This document shows, piece after piece, positions 1-8,906 of a DNA stretch of 64,000 nucleotides; positions within the stretch are counted from its first letter, which is position 1; the number at the start of each line of letters is the position of its first letter. The notes under the pieces were generated by a model. It ran no database searches, was not told the DNA's origin, and was given only the letters and a program-made list of their open reading frames with translations. Origin of the DNA: CAYPZU01 sp964415395. GTDB lineage: Bacteria > Chlamydiota > Chlamydiia > Chlamydiales > SM23-39. The stretch lies in assembly GCA_964415395.1 (NCBI GenBank), contig CAYPZU010000003.1, positions 5,927 to 69,926 on the forward strand, given 5' to 3'. Made by a program: the position numbers and the translations under genes.

Positions 1-26
1 GTGGGCATGGGAATCAAAATAACGGA

Positions 27-905
27 TCATAACTCTAGCTCGATTTCTCTCCGGAATAATTCTTTTTCGCCGATCCTGAGGACGCTTCCGCATCCCTCTC
101 CCTTTGCCAGAACGTCTACAGATAGAGGATCGAAAAATACCTCTTGCACCGGCTCGAAATCGTCAGGGAGATCGAAGATTCTCTTCCCCGCGAACGTATC
201 TTCAACCAGGCTATTCCAGTCGGCGTCGTTCCGGTGGCCCCAGGTTCCCGTTTTCTGCAGACATTCCTCTTTCGTCCTCACCCAGCTGTAGTGGTGGAAG
301 AGCGGCTTGCCGTCAAGTCCCAATACCTTGTCGATTTTCTGCCCTGGATGGCTCAGAAAAGCGCCCAGGCGCTCCAGATCGTTGAGAAGCGTAAGCGGTC
401 CAAAAGAGAAGCGCTTCACAAACAGCGTTGTGTTCGCCGCCTTCTTCGAGCGGTAATTTGCGTGAAGCGCGTAGAGATACGCTCCGTGGCGGATTGCATC
501 GAATCCGCGGTAGCCGCCGCTCTCAAGCCATTCTACAAAGCGATTTCCATCTGCGATCTCGTCGCTGTCGAGAAACAAAACGTATTCATTCGCCGGATCA
601 GAGTAGCAATACCCGATATAGCGCGCCGTGGCGGCCCAGAAGATGGCCCAGTCGTCTCGATCCGGGCGATGATAGGGGCTGTAAATCCGTTCAGGATTGT
701 AGGCAAATTCAATAAAACGGCAATCGGAATGGCGCCTGTAAGTCTCCTGCAAAAGATCCGCCCGCTCCGGAGAGCCGTCGAAAAAATGGTCGCAGACGGG
801 AATGATGATTTCATTTGAAAATTTCTTCGCTTCCGCAATGCACCGTCCAAGGAAGCGGAAATCGTTCGTGCAATAACTGATGACAGTGGAGATCTTGTAG
901 CGCAT
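27..905 (-). CDS. Glycosyltransferase-like protein (GT-A fold, unspecified family)
   Basis: A 292-residue soluble protein with no signal peptide or membrane segment. The N-terminus (ISTVISYCTNDFRFLGRCI) looks like the nucleotide-sugar binding start of GT2-type enzymes, and LFLDSDEIADG near residue 110 fits a metal-binding DxD motif (DSD). This suggests transfer of a sugar, perhaps in surface glycan synthesis, but donor and acceptor cannot be read. The ATG at 905 is the first in frame and the gene is divergent from the Tol operon. Alternative: another GT-A-like transferase. Family membership is inferred from motifs only. Confidence 0.7.
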   Translation of the reverse strand: MRYKISTVISYCTNDFRFLGRCIAEAKKFSNEIIIPVCDHFFDGSPERADLLQETYRRHSDCRFIEFAYNPERIYSPYHRPDRDDWAIFWAATARYIGYCYSDPANEYVLFLDSDEIADGNRFVEWLESGGYRGFDAIRHGAYLYALHANYRSKKAANTTLFVKRFSFGPLTLLNDLERLGAFLSHPGQKIDKVLGLDGKPLFHHYSWVRTKEECLQKTGTWGHRNDADWNSLVEDTFAGKRIFDLPDDFEPVQEVFFDPLSVDVLAKGEGCGSVLRIGEKELFRREIELEL

Positions 906-906
906 C

Positions 907-935
907 TTGACAATTAGCTGTCTTTTAGACTATCC
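907..935 (+). promoter_or_regulatory. Candidate promoter for the Tol-Pal operon
   Basis: TTGACA at 907-912 is a perfect -35 box. With 17-18 bases of spacing the -10 would be CTATCC or TATCCC at 930-936, which is weak. It lies in the only gap (906-962) before tolQ. The ribosome site AAAAGGAT precedes the tolQ ATG. Confidence 0.35.
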
Positions 936-962
936 CTTCTAGGGTATTCAAGGCAAAAGGAT

Positions 963-1724
963 ATGCAATTTCTCGCTTCAGGAAATCCGTTCATCACCTC
1001 GTATCTCCAATCCGACTGGTTCGGGAAAGGGATCTTCTGGGGGCTTTTCCTTCTTTCGGCAGCTTCCTGGGCCGTCCTGATTCATAAAGCCTGGGTCTTT
1101 TCCCAGATCTCCCGCCTTTCCAGAGAATTCACCTCTCTGTTTTCAGAAAAAGATCCGCTCGGCATGCAAGTCACCCGCCCCCAAAAAGGGAGGCTCCTCG
1201 AAGTGCCCCACCCGTTCTTCGAGATCTATAAAGCACTGAAGCAGAAGACTTTGCAGATAATTGGACGAAACCACTTCTTCGCCCCGGTCCAGGAAGGGCC
1301 CGTCTTCCTCTCCGACGCAGACCTGGGCCTCATCGAATCGCAGGTTCAGACAGAGATTTCCACCCAGACCAAAACCCTCGAGAAAAACCTCTTCGTCCTC
1401 TCGACGATCGTGACCCTCGGCCCCTTCCTCGGCCTGCTCGGAACCGTATGGGGCATTCTGCTTACATTTTCGCAGCTCAACGCCCGGGGCGTCTCGGCCG
1501 GCAACGCCGCCATGCTCTCCGGACTTTCCATGGCGCTCGCCACCACGGTCATCGGCCTGGTCGTCGCAATTCCCGCTCTCGTCGGCTACAACTACCTTAA
1601 AAACGCCGGGCGCGAATATCGGCGCGAGATGGAAAATTTTTCCCAAACCCTTTTGAGCGCAGTCGAGCTCCAATACCGCAAGCCGGAACCTGTCCATGCG
1701 CAAAAGATTCCGACCGCTCCCTGA
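963..1724 (+). CDS. tolQ: TolQ/ExbB-family proton channel protein
   Basis: A 253-residue inner-membrane protein that, with the TolR-like partner, should convert proton-motive force into motion of the TolA-like protein for outer-membrane maintenance and division. Three hydrophobic segments are visible: about 22-42, 143-168 and 183-207. The last two carry the family signature (TLGPFLGLLGTVWGI, then MALATTVIGLVVAIPA). Length is near the usual 220-240 with a longer cytoplasmic loop. First gene of the Tol cluster; its 3' end overlaps the next gene by 29 bases, pointing to coupled translation. ExbB and TolQ cannot be separated by sequence alone; the tolB-pal context favours TolQ. Confidence 0.9.
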   Translation: MQFLASGNPFITSYLQSDWFGKGIFWGLFLLSAASWAVLIHKAWVFSQISRLSREFTSLFSEKDPLGMQVTRPQKGRLLEVPHPFFEIYKALKQKTLQIIGRNHFFAPVQEGPVFLSDADLGLIESQVQTEISTQTKTLEKNLFVLSTIVTLGPFLGLLGTVWGILLTFSQLNARGVSAGNAAMLSGLSMALATTVIGLVVAIPALVGYNYLKNAGREYRREMENFSQTLLSAVELQYRKPEPVHAQKIPTAP

Positions 1725-2121
1725 TGACGATTCGGTCGAAGAGCCGCTCATCAATTTAACGCCGCTCATCGACGTCGTCTTCGTCGTCCTCATCAGCTTC
1801 ATGCTGATCGCCCCGATCCTCGACGTCGATTCAATCGATCTCGCCCTCAGCGGCCCCGCTTCCCAAAAAGAAAGCGCCGAAGCGCAAAGCAGCCCCGTAT
1901 CCGTTTCCGTGCGCGCCGACAATTCGATCTGGATCCGCGGCGCCCAAATTCAGCTCAAGCAGCTCGAAGCCCTCTTGCGCGATGAGAAAAAAAGACATCC
2001 GAAAGCCATTCCCCAGCTCATTCACGACAGCAGGGCCCAGTTTGGAACCTACCAGTCGATCAAGAATGCCTTTGAAGCCGCTGGATTCGAGCAAATGGAT
2101 GTGATTTTAAAGCCGAATTGA
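1696..2121 (+). CDS. tolR: TolR/ExbD-family protein
   Basis: A 141-residue single-pass inner-membrane protein. It has a short cytoplasmic head, then LTPLIDVVFVVLISFMLIAPIL, the classic TolR/ExbD transmembrane helix with the essential Asp (LIDVVFVLLI-type motif), then a periplasmic domain ending in a typical region about sliding/FEAAGFEQMDVI. It forms the ion-conducting complex with TolQ. Starts inside tolQ and ends in TGATG shared with the next start, so the three genes are translationally linked. Confidence 0.9.
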   Translation: MRKRFRPLPDDDSVEEPLINLTPLIDVVFVVLISFMLIAPILDVDSIDLALSGPASQKESAEAQSSPVSVSVRADNSIWIRGAQIQLKQLEALLRDEKKRHPKAIPQLIHDSRAQFGTYQSIKNAFEAAGFEQMDVILKPN

Positions 2122-2855
2122 TGAAGCTCCTCAACTGGTTTTTTTCTCTAACCCGCGCCCGCCAGATCGGCGTCTCCGTCGCCCTCGCTCATCTCCTGCT
2201 CGTCTTCGCCCTCTGCATCCACCATCTGGCAACCAGACGGGAGCCCCCCAAGCGCCCCATCGCCGTCCGAACCCGCATCCCTGCAATACAGCAGAAACCC
2301 CAGCCCCGTCCTGCCGCTCCGCAGAAAATCGCGCCCGCTCCAACAGCGGCGGCCAAGCCCGCTAAAACAACCGCGAAACCCAAAGCGCAAAAACTCCAGG
2401 CGCCTCCCGCCAAAACAACCAAATCGATCCAGCCTGCAAAAAAAAACACCGACAAACAGCTTCTCGATGCAATCGCCGAAAGCCTGGAGCAAATCTCCGC
2501 TCCTGCGCCAGCGCCAGCTCCGCAATCGCGCCTTTCCCTCCCTTCGCTCCTCGCTCCGAAAAATCCCGTTGTCCAGCAGGAAGAGAGCGGCGACGAAAGC
2601 TACGGAGAGTTTTTGATCGGCTATCTCCAATCTGCGCTCGATCTTCCCGAAATCGGCGAAGTCATGGCCCGGATCGAAATCACCCGCGACGGGAAACTCG
2701 CATCCTGCGAAATCCTCTCTTCAAGAAGTCGGAAAAACAGCGAATTCCTGAAAAACCGGTTGCCAGAGCTCTCCTATCCGTGTTTTAATGACTTCCGCCT
2801 GGATGAACCTTCATTGCAATTTACGATTACGTTTAGAAATGCGGACGCTTCTTAG
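2121..2855 (+). CDS. TolA/TonB-like periplasm-spanning protein
   Basis: About 244 residues starting at the ATG overlapping the tolR stop by one base (a TTG one codon upstream is possible). A membrane anchor at about 15-36 (IGVSVALAHLLLVFALCIHHL) is followed by a long Pro/Ala/Lys-rich stretch (about 45-150), typical of the rigid linkers of TolA and TonB, and a small C-terminal domain (about 160-244) resembling TonB/TolA C-termini (GEVMARIEITRDGKLASCEIL). The same slot in C. trachomatis (CT598, recalled) holds a similar protein. Inferred role: transmits TolQR energy to Pal/TolB at the outer membrane. Overlaps tolB by 17 bases. Confidence 0.75.
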   Translation: MKLLNWFFSLTRARQIGVSVALAHLLLVFALCIHHLATRREPPKRPIAVRTRIPAIQQKPQPRPAAPQKIAPAPTAAAKPAKTTAKPKAQKLQAPPAKTTKSIQPAKKNTDKQLLDAIAESLEQISAPAPAPAPQSRLSLPSLLAPKNPVVQQEESGDESYGEFLIGYLQSALDLPEIGEVMARIEITRDGKLASCEILSSRSRKNSEFLKNRLPELSYPCFNDFRLDEPSLQFTITFRNADAS

Positions 2856-4185
2856 TTTTCTACTTCTTCCCCTCTTCCTCTTCAGCCAAGAGCTCGAAGT
2901 CCGGCTGCAGACCCGTTCGCCCCTGAAACCCGTTTATCTCAGCCGCCTCTCGACTCCGCCGAATCAAACCGACTGGCGCTACTACGACGAAATCCGCTCA
3001 ATCCTCGAATTCGATTTCAACGCGAACGGCTTTTTTGCCGTCCTTGAAACAAAAGACAGCCTCGAAGACTCTCTCCGCATCCCCGATGCGCGGAGCCGCT
3101 TCGACGTTTCGCTCTGGAGGAAAGAAAAAACATCGTATGTTTTTTCGCTCCAGGCAGCGCAAAACAAGCTCAGTCTCACAGCCTTTAATATTGAGAAAGG
3201 CACCTCGAAAAAATATCCCGACGTGCCACTTACAGGCCGGATTGAAACCGACCGGGGAGCGCTCCACCGGCTCGCGGATGCGGTTCAAAAAGATCTTGTG
3301 GGCATCGAAGGAATTTCGTCGCTCAGGATTCTTTACGTCAACAGAATCAAGAACGCCGATTCAAAAGGGCCTGAATGGCTCTCGGAGGTCTGGCTTTGCG
3401 ATTCGGATGGCGCCGCGCCGCGCCAGATCACGCGCGAAAACAGCTATTGCATTTCTCCTTCGTTCCTTCCTCAAAGCTCGTCGATAGATCCGGAATTTTT
3501 GTACGTGTCGTATAAAACAGGGCAGCCGAAAATCTACCGCGCCTCCCTTTCCCAGCCGAAAGGGGAGCCGCTGGTCTCCCTCCGCGGCAACCAGGCGCTC
3601 CCCGCTTTAAGCCGCAAAGGGAATCAGCTCGCCTTTATTTCGGACGTGGCGGGACGCCCCGATCTGTTTCTGCAGACTCTCGACGCAGGCGGCCGAATGG
3701 TCGGCAAAGCGCGCCAACTCTACTCGTCGCCGCGGGCCACCCAAGCATCTCCCACCTTCAGCCCCGACGGGAAACAGGTTGCCTTCGTTTCAGATAAAGA
3801 CGGCCCGCCCCGCGTCTATCTCCTCGACGTCCTCGGCCCCAAAGAAACCAAACGGGCCGCGCCCCGCCTCCTCACAAAAAAGAATCGGGAAAACACCGCC
3901 CCCGCCTGGTCCCCAGACGGCAAACGGATCGCCTATAGCGCGAAAACAGAAGGCGTCAGGCAAATCTACATCTACGATCTCTCCGCGGATGAAGAAATTC
4001 AGCTCACGACCGGGCCGGAAAATAAAGAAAACCCCGCTTGGGCGCCAGACAGCCTCCACCTCGTTTACAACACCGAAAGCGAAGATATCTGCGAACTCTA
4101 TCTCCTCCATATCAACGATCCGCAGCCCCTTCTTCTCACAAAAGGCCCTGGACAAAAACGGTTCCCTTCTTGGGAACCCCGCTGA
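2839..4185 (+). CDS. tolB: Tol-Pal system protein TolB
   Basis: A 448-residue periplasmic protein. The chosen ATG at 2839 gives a clear signal peptide (MRTLLSFLLLPLFLFSQ); an in-frame ATG at 2788 would place a charged leader before it. The N-terminal TolB domain is followed by a beta-propeller with PD40-type blades: TFSPDGKQVAFVSD (about 310-325), AWSPDGKRIAYSAK (about 355-370) and AWAPDSLHLVYNT (about 400-412). It binds Pal and the TolA-like protein to keep the outer membrane attached during division. Length is near the usual ~430. Confidence 0.93.
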   Translation: MRTLLSFLLLPLFLFSQELEVRLQTRSPLKPVYLSRLSTPPNQTDWRYYDEIRSILEFDFNANGFFAVLETKDSLEDSLRIPDARSRFDVSLWRKEKTSYVFSLQAAQNKLSLTAFNIEKGTSKKYPDVPLTGRIETDRGALHRLADAVQKDLVGIEGISSLRILYVNRIKNADSKGPEWLSEVWLCDSDGAAPRQITRENSYCISPSFLPQSSSIDPEFLYVSYKTGQPKIYRASLSQPKGEPLVSLRGNQALPALSRKGNQLAFISDVAGRPDLFLQTLDAGGRMVGKARQLYSSPRATQASPTFSPDGKQVAFVSDKDGPPRVYLLDVLGPKETKRAAPRLLTKKNRENTAPAWSPDGKRIAYSAKTEGVRQIYIYDLSADEEIQLTTGPENKENPAWAPDSLHLVYNTESEDICELYLLHINDPQPLLLTKGPGQKRFPSWEPR

Positions 4186-4201
4186 ATATTTTCTGCCGGC
4201 A

Positions 4202-4231
4202 TTGCATAAGAATTCAGGTTTAAGATAAATT
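4202..4231 (+). promoter_or_regulatory. Possible internal promoter before pal
   Basis: In the 70-base gap between tolB and pal, TTGCAT (4202-4207) is spaced 17-18 bases from ATAAAT/TAAATT (4225-4231). This could let pal be expressed above the rest of the operon. A GAGGAAAA ribosome site lies just before the pal ATG. Confidence 0.3.
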
Positions 4232-4255
4232 GAATCTAAGGTTTGAGGAAAAATT

Positions 4256-4933
4256 ATGAAGCGATTCTTTCCTGTTGTTCTCGGTTCGATCGTCTTACTC
4301 GCTGGAGGATGCGTCTCCAATAGCAGTCAATCATGGGAAGACGTGAAAACAGCCGGACGCTACATGTCTCGGGGCGTTAACGCCCTTGTCGGAAAAGATT
4401 ACGAATCCCGCATGCTCACCTCCGATGAAGAATTCATCGGCCCGTACGACGACGAATTCATCCCCTTAAGAGACTCCGATCTGAGCGGCATGTTCGCTGC
4501 GAGCGACAGCGCGCTCCCGCAGCCTAAAGGAATTCCCGGAGAAAAAGGGATCCCCGGCCTGGGGCAGTTCTACGCTGCGCCCGATTCGATCAGCGGACTC
4601 TTCAACCCGGTTCACTTCGATACGGACGACCATATCGTGAGAGATAAAGCCGAAATTTCCGCTCTGATCCAGCTGGCCAATTATCTGAAAAAGAACCCCT
4701 CCGTCTATCTGGTTGTCGAAGGCCACACCGATGAAAGGGCAGCTGCAAGCTACAACATGGCTTTGGGAATGCGCAGAGCCAACTATGTTCGCTCATTCCT
4801 TGTGAAAAACGGCGTCGATCTCAACAGGATCTATACTGTTTCTCGGGGAAAAGAACACCCCCTGGCCCAGGGCCATTCAGTGGATGACTGGAAAGTCAAC
4901 CGCAGATCCGAATTCAAGATGTATCAGAAATAA
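4256..4933 (+). CDS. pal: Peptidoglycan-associated lipoprotein Pal
   Basis: A 225-residue outer-membrane lipoprotein. A signal sequence ends in a lipobox-like LLAGGC (Cys about 20). The C-terminal OmpA-like domain (about 115-225) shows VHFDTDDHIVRDKAEISAL and the peptidoglycan-binding core VVEGHTDERAAASYNMALGMRRANYVRSFL followed by NRIYTVSRGKEHPLA and NRRSEF. These residues bind meso-diaminopimelate in known Pal proteins. Between lipobox and OmpA domain is a ~90-residue linker, longer than in E. coli Pal. Followed two bases later by the LysM lipoprotein gene. Confidence 0.93.
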   Translation: MKRFFPVVLGSIVLLAGGCVSNSSQSWEDVKTAGRYMSRGVNALVGKDYESRMLTSDEEFIGPYDDEFIPLRDSDLSGMFAASDSALPQPKGIPGEKGIPGLGQFYAAPDSISGLFNPVHFDTDDHIVRDKAEISALIQLANYLKKNPSVYLVVEGHTDERAAASYNMALGMRRANYVRSFLVKNGVDLNRIYTVSRGKEHPLAQGHSVDDWKVNRRSEFKMYQK

Positions 4934-4935
4934 TC

Positions 4936-5604
4936 ATGCGCACATGCGGAATTCTGGCGGGGATTGCGATTCTTTGGACCGCTTCCTCCTGTTCCCCGCT
5001 CCGCTCTTCTCCTCTAGATGAAAGGCACCAGTGGGAATTGACGCTCCACGAAGTGCAAACCAATCTCGACGACCTCCGCCATGACATCAACTGCTTCCAA
5101 ACTGAAATCCAAATTCTCGACGGCCGGATCAAATATTATGAAAACGCGCTTGCTTCGCTGAAGCAGCAGGATCTGGAAAAACACCAGGTCAAAATCGACC
5201 AGCTTGCGCAGCAGATCCATGCTCTCGAAAAGAAATGGACCAGCCTGGACAAAAACCGCGAAGGAGACGCAGGAGAAATCCAGCAGCTTCTGTCCCACGC
5301 CAACGAGACGACGGCCGCTCTTTCCCAGTTCAAAGACCGGATCCAGGAGCTTGAGCAGGACATCCTTTCCCAAAACCGCAGATTCGACGAGATCGCAAAA
5401 CTCCGCGGCAACATCGAGACGATTGCCAAAGGAATCCGCAACAGCGCCGACATTTCCTACAAAGTGTATAAAGTGAAGCCGGGCGATTCCCTTGAAAAGA
5501 TCGCCAAAGCCCACAAGACGGCTGTCGAGCGGATTAAAAAAGCGAATGGACTTGAGCAGGACCTGATCGTGGTCGGACAAGAGCTCAAAATCCCCAATGA
5601 GTAG
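4936..5604 (+). CDS. LysM-domain lipoprotein (NlpD-like, without peptidase domain)
   Basis: A 222-residue protein with lipoprotein signal ending in ILWTASSCS, a long coiled-coil-like helical region (about 30-160, many Gln/Glu/Leu heptads) and one C-terminal LysM domain (about 172-220: YKVKPGDSLEKIAKAHKTAVERIKKANGL). LysM binds glycan strands. The M23 peptidase domain of true NlpD is absent, so any role in activating amidases would be indirect. Position after pal matches the C. trachomatis gene annotated nlpD (CT601, recalled). Overlaps murI by 8 bases. Confidence 0.85.
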   Translation: MRTCGILAGIAILWTASSCSPLRSSPLDERHQWELTLHEVQTNLDDLRHDINCFQTEIQILDGRIKYYENALASLKQQDLEKHQVKIDQLAQQIHALEKKWTSLDKNREGDAGEIQQLLSHANETTAALSQFKDRIQELEQDILSQNRRFDEIAKLRGNIETIAKGIRNSADISYKVYKVKPGDSLEKIAKAHKTAVERIKKANGLEQDLIVVGQELKIPNE

Positions 5605-6448
5605 AGACCCTGTCCAGCCGATCGGGCTGTTCGACTCCGGATTCGGAGGATTGACCGTACTCAAACAGGTTCGCCGTCTCCTCCCTTACGAAAATACCGT
5701 CTACCTGGGAGACACAGCGCGCCTTCCCTACGGCAGCAAATCGCCTCAGACCATCCTCCGATTCGCGGAAGAGAACGCCAGTTTTCTTCTCGAAAAGAAA
5801 ATCAAAATCCTGATCGTCGCCTGCCACACCGCCTGCTCCCATTCGTTTGAGATTTTAAAAACTAAGCTCCCAATCCCCGTGATCGGAGTGATCGAACCGG
5901 GAGCCAGACTTCTGGCTCAGGCGACAAAGACGAAGCGGGTTGCAGTGCTCGGAACTGCGAGCACGATCGGCTCGGGGATCTACCAGAATCTTTTCCAGTC
6001 CCGCTATCCGGAAATACAGATCTATCCCGTCTCCTGCCCTCTTTTCGTTCCCCTGGTCGAAGAGGGCTTTTACGCCCATCCCGCGGCCGCATCGATCGCT
6101 AAAGATTACCTGAGCCGCCTGGAAAGCACTGATATTGACGCAGCGCTTCTCGCATGCACACATTATCCTCTGATGCGCGCGATCATCCAGAAAACGCTCG
6201 GATCCCACGTTGAACTGATCGAACCAGCCCAGGCCGCGGCAGAGGAAGCTGCATCCGTTTTGCGGCAAATGAACCTTCTCAACGAAAGCCGCAAAGCGCC
6301 AGCCATCGAATTCTACGCCACTGACGATCCAGAAAAATTCCAAAGGCTAGGAAAAGCATTCCTGGACCGCGAGATCGAACGGGTGATTCTCAAAAAAAAT
6401 TATGAGCCGGCTATTGAAAAAAAAAAAGAATTTATGAAATTATTTTAA
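5597..6448 (+). CDS. murI: Glutamate racemase
   Basis: A 283-residue cytoplasmic enzyme interconverting L- and D-glutamate for peptidoglycan precursor synthesis. The start IGLFDSGFGGLTVLK is the family signature; the two catalytic cysteines sit in VACHTACS (about 76) and LLACTHYPLM (about 190), and YLGDTARLPYGSKS is conserved. The C-terminus ends in a Lys-rich tail. The ATG lies inside the preceding gene, so translation is probably coupled, tying wall-precursor supply to the Tol-Pal operon. Confidence 0.93.
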   Translation: MSRDPVQPIGLFDSGFGGLTVLKQVRRLLPYENTVYLGDTARLPYGSKSPQTILRFAEENASFLLEKKIKILIVACHTACSHSFEILKTKLPIPVIGVIEPGARLLAQATKTKRVAVLGTASTIGSGIYQNLFQSRYPEIQIYPVSCPLFVPLVEEGFYAHPAAASIAKDYLSRLESTDIDAALLACTHYPLMRAIIQKTLGSHVELIEPAQAAAEEAASVLRQMNLLNESRKAPAIEFYATDDPEKFQRLGKAFLDREIERVILKKNYEPAIEKKKEFMKLF

Positions 6449-6480
6449 ACGACGCCGAGCTCTTTCCCAAGAGGTATAAA

Positions 6481-7179
6481 ATGAGCCAAAAGAAGCGAAT
6501 CCTGCTGATTGAAGATGAAGAAGACATCGCCGCACTGATCAAACTCCAAGCTGAATTATCCGGCTACAAGCTCCACGTTGAAGTCGACGGCATCAACGGC
6601 TATCGAGCCATCGAGCGGGAAAAACCCGATCTCGTCATTCTCGACATCATGCTGCCTGGAGAAAACGGACTTGATGTTTGCCGCAAAATGAAGAGCAACG
6701 CCGAACTGAAGAACATTCCAGTGATCATTCTCTCTGCAAAAGGGGAAGAGCTTGACGTCGTTCTCGGCCTTGAACTCGGAGCGGACGACTACGTGCCGAA
6801 ACCATTCTCTCCCAAAGTTCTCTTCTCCCGCATCAAAGCGGTCATGCGCCGCGGCAAAGAGCCGGAAAAAGTGGCTAAAACCGTCAAGTTCAGCGACTTC
6901 AACCTCGATATCGACCGCTATATTCTGCGGAAGGGGGACAAAATCATTCCGCTCACCCTGTCTGAATTCGGAATCCTGCGCCGCCTCGTCACAAACCGGG
7001 GGAAAGTGCTGACCCGCAACCAGCTTCTGGATGATATCAACAACGACGACGCATTCATTGTCGACCGGAATATTGACGTCCACATCGCCTCGCTCCGCAA
7101 AAAACTGGGTCCTTCCTTCGACTGGATCGAGACTGTGAGGGGCGTCGGCTACCGTTTCCGCGAAGAGCCTTCCATCTGA
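6481..7179 (+). CDS. OmpR/PhoB-family response regulator
   Basis: A 232-residue two-domain regulator. The receiver domain (about 5-118) keeps the acidic pair (IEDEED), the phospho-acceptor Asp in DLVILDIMLPGENG, Thr/Ser (ILSAK) and the Lys of VPKPF. The C-terminal winged helix (about 135-230) has LTLSEFGILRRLVTNRGKVLTRNQLL and RNIDVHIASLRKKLG ending in VRGVGYRF, all typical of PhoB-like DNA binding. No histidine kinase is encoded nearby. Unlike chlamydial ChxR, which lacks a normal phosphorylation site (recalled), this one looks phosphorylatable. Confidence 0.9.
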   Translation: MSQKKRILLIEDEEDIAALIKLQAELSGYKLHVEVDGINGYRAIEREKPDLVILDIMLPGENGLDVCRKMKSNAELKNIPVIILSAKGEELDVVLGLELGADDYVPKPFSPKVLFSRIKAVMRRGKEPEKVAKTVKFSDFNLDIDRYILRKGDKIIPLTLSEFGILRRLVTNRGKVLTRNQLLDDINNDDAFIVDRNIDVHIASLRKKLGPSFDWIETVRGVGYRFREEPSI

Positions 7180-7199
7180 TTCATTCACAAAGAGGGGAC

Positions 7200-8411
7200 T
7201 TGGATAAAAACCCATTCTATTGCTCCTTTTCCCCTCTTACAGTGCTGTTCCTCACCTATTTTTTTCAGGCGTTCGAAGTCTATCTCATCCTGCCGACTTT
7301 CCAGTATCTGGCAGCCCGATTCACCCCTTCCCCCCTGCTGGACGCATCCCCGATCGGAATTTTATCGATCTCTCTAAGCCTGTATTTTGTAGGAACCATT
7401 CTGCTCACTCCCTATCTGGGCGCCTTCGCTGATTCGTTCGGCAAAAGAAAAGCTCTTCTCTTCATCGAAATCCTCCGTTTTACCAGCCTCTCTCTCTGCG
7501 GCCTCGGATTCTGGTCTGCCTACGCCGCATTCTATTTTTTCGGCCGCTTTATCTACGGCGTTTCTTCAGCCGTCTCCTTCGTAAGCCTCGCATCCATCGC
7601 CGACCTTTACGACGGAGTAAAGAGCCGCATCCGGGCATTCGGCCTCATCCGAATGATCGACGGCATCCTCCTCTCGTTCTATTTATATATGATCACGACT
7701 CTGCCTCACCCCTCTTTCGATCCGATCCCCACTCCCAATCAAATCTATTTGATCGCCAGCCTGGTTTCCTTATTCGTCTTCTCTTTTCTCTACACCAATT
7801 TTAAAGAAACCCAGCCTCAGGTTCATGAGTGGAACGGGCCCTGGCTCCGCTGCTATAAAGGGTTCGGTCAAATTCTGAAAGAACCTCAACTTAAATTCCT
7901 TCTGCTTCTTTATATTATCTGGGCTTATTCTTTCGGGTGTTTAGCCAAATATGCAACTTCAAGCATCTACTTTCAATCTGGAGAATTCCTTCTGGTTATT
8001 TTCCTGTTTCTTTTCACATGCCTCCTCAGCGCGGCAGGATATTTCCTCGTGCCTCTCATCTTTCCCCGCATCGGCGCTAAACCCATCTTCCTCTTCAGCT
8101 TTGGAACGGCCGCTGTTTTATCCGCTCTCTACGGAATCGGGTATTCCATTCCGCTGATCTCCCTTCTCCTCTCCGGATTTTCTATGGGCTTGCTCCTGAC
8201 GCTCTTTCCTTGGCTCCTGAGCCAAATCATCCCCGCCGGCCTTCTCAGCAGAACCTTTTCGCTCAAACACGCTCTCTGGGGGGCAGGGCTTCTGACCAGC
8301 TACTACTTTCCCATCAATCCTCTGCCTCTCCTCCTCCTCTCCATTATCCTCCTCATCCGCTTCCATCCGCGGCCTGAATTCTTCCCCCCAGCGGAATATG
8401 CTGGTGAATAA
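7200..8411 (+). CDS. Major facilitator superfamily transporter
   Basis: A 403-residue inner-membrane protein with about 12 hydrophobic segments. The loop between helices 2 and 3 has the MFS motif A form GAFADSFGKRKALL, and a long central loop (KETQPQVHEW region, about 195-215) separates two halves. The start is a TTG at 7200 preceded by AGAGGGG; no ATG occurs early in frame. Substrate cannot be read; motif A is common in drug efflux and metabolite exporters. Confidence 0.82.
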   Translation: MDKNPFYCSFSPLTVLFLTYFFQAFEVYLILPTFQYLAARFTPSPLLDASPIGILSISLSLYFVGTILLTPYLGAFADSFGKRKALLFIEILRFTSLSLCGLGFWSAYAAFYFFGRFIYGVSSAVSFVSLASIADLYDGVKSRIRAFGLIRMIDGILLSFYLYMITTLPHPSFDPIPTPNQIYLIASLVSLFVFSFLYTNFKETQPQVHEWNGPWLRCYKGFGQILKEPQLKFLLLLYIIWAYSFGCLAKYATSSIYFQSGEFLLVIFLFLFTCLLSAAGYFLVPLIFPRIGAKPIFLFSFGTAAVLSALYGIGYSIPLISLLLSGFSMGLLLTLFPWLLSQIIPAGLLSRTFSLKHALWGAGLLTSYYFPINPLPLLLLSIILLIRFHPRPEFFPPAEYAGE

Positions 8412-8456
8412 TTAATTCCGGGACTAATTAGAAGTTGAGAAGAAGGTAGGCGGCTT

Positions 8457-8900
8457 ATGCGATTGATTCGGCACACTCTATTAATCATAACACTCTTAAG
8501 CTTAACGAATTGCGCCAGCAACACAGGAACAGGAGTTCTGGGAGGCGGAGTGGTTGGAGCGAGCATCGGCGGAGCGATCGGCGGCGGCAGCGGCGCGCTC
8601 ATCGCCAGCGCAGCAGGCGTAGTAGCCGGAGGACTCATCGGCGCAGGTCTTGACGAACAAGACCGGAAAGTCATGGAGAAAAGCAGCCCCCGCACCGTCG
8701 ACCGGATGGACCGCCGAGAGCCCCTGACAATCAACGACGTCATCAAACTCAGCCAAAGCGGAGTCAACGACGACTCGATCATCCGCTATATCCGAGATAC
8801 CGGAAGCGGATACAACTTGACCCAGACGCAAATCCGCAGGCTCCAGGATACCGGCGTAAGCCAACGAGTCATCAATTACATGGTCGACACCAGCAGGTAG
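8457..8900 (+). CDS. Glycine-zipper envelope protein, possible lipoprotein
   Basis: A 147-residue protein with a signal sequence ending in LLSLTNCAS; Asn at -1 makes the lipobox non-standard. Residues about 25-65 form a glycine zipper (GGGVVGASIGGAIGGG, then AAGVVAGGLIGAG), a motif of membrane-inserted or OmpA-like/surface-lipoprotein families. The C-terminal part (about 85-147) is a small helical domain (INDVIKLSQSGVNDDSIIRYI). Function unknown. AGAAGGTAGG precedes the ATG. Confidence 0.75.
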   Translation: MRLIRHTLLIITLLSLTNCASNTGTGVLGGGVVGASIGGAIGGGSGALIASAAGVVAGGLIGAGLDEQDRKVMEKSSPRTVDRMDRREPLTINDVIKLSQSGVNDDSIIRYIRDTGSGYNLTQTQIRRLQDTGVSQRVINYMVDTSR

Positions 8901-8906
8901 CCAGCA

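Noticed and set aside
1143..1922. A 259-codon minus-strand frame across tolQ/tolR
   Set aside because: It opposes clearly conserved tolQ and tolR and has no recognisable domain or ribosome site.
4936..5604. Full NlpD endopeptidase activator
   Set aside because: No M23 (LytM) domain; only a coiled coil and one LysM are seen.
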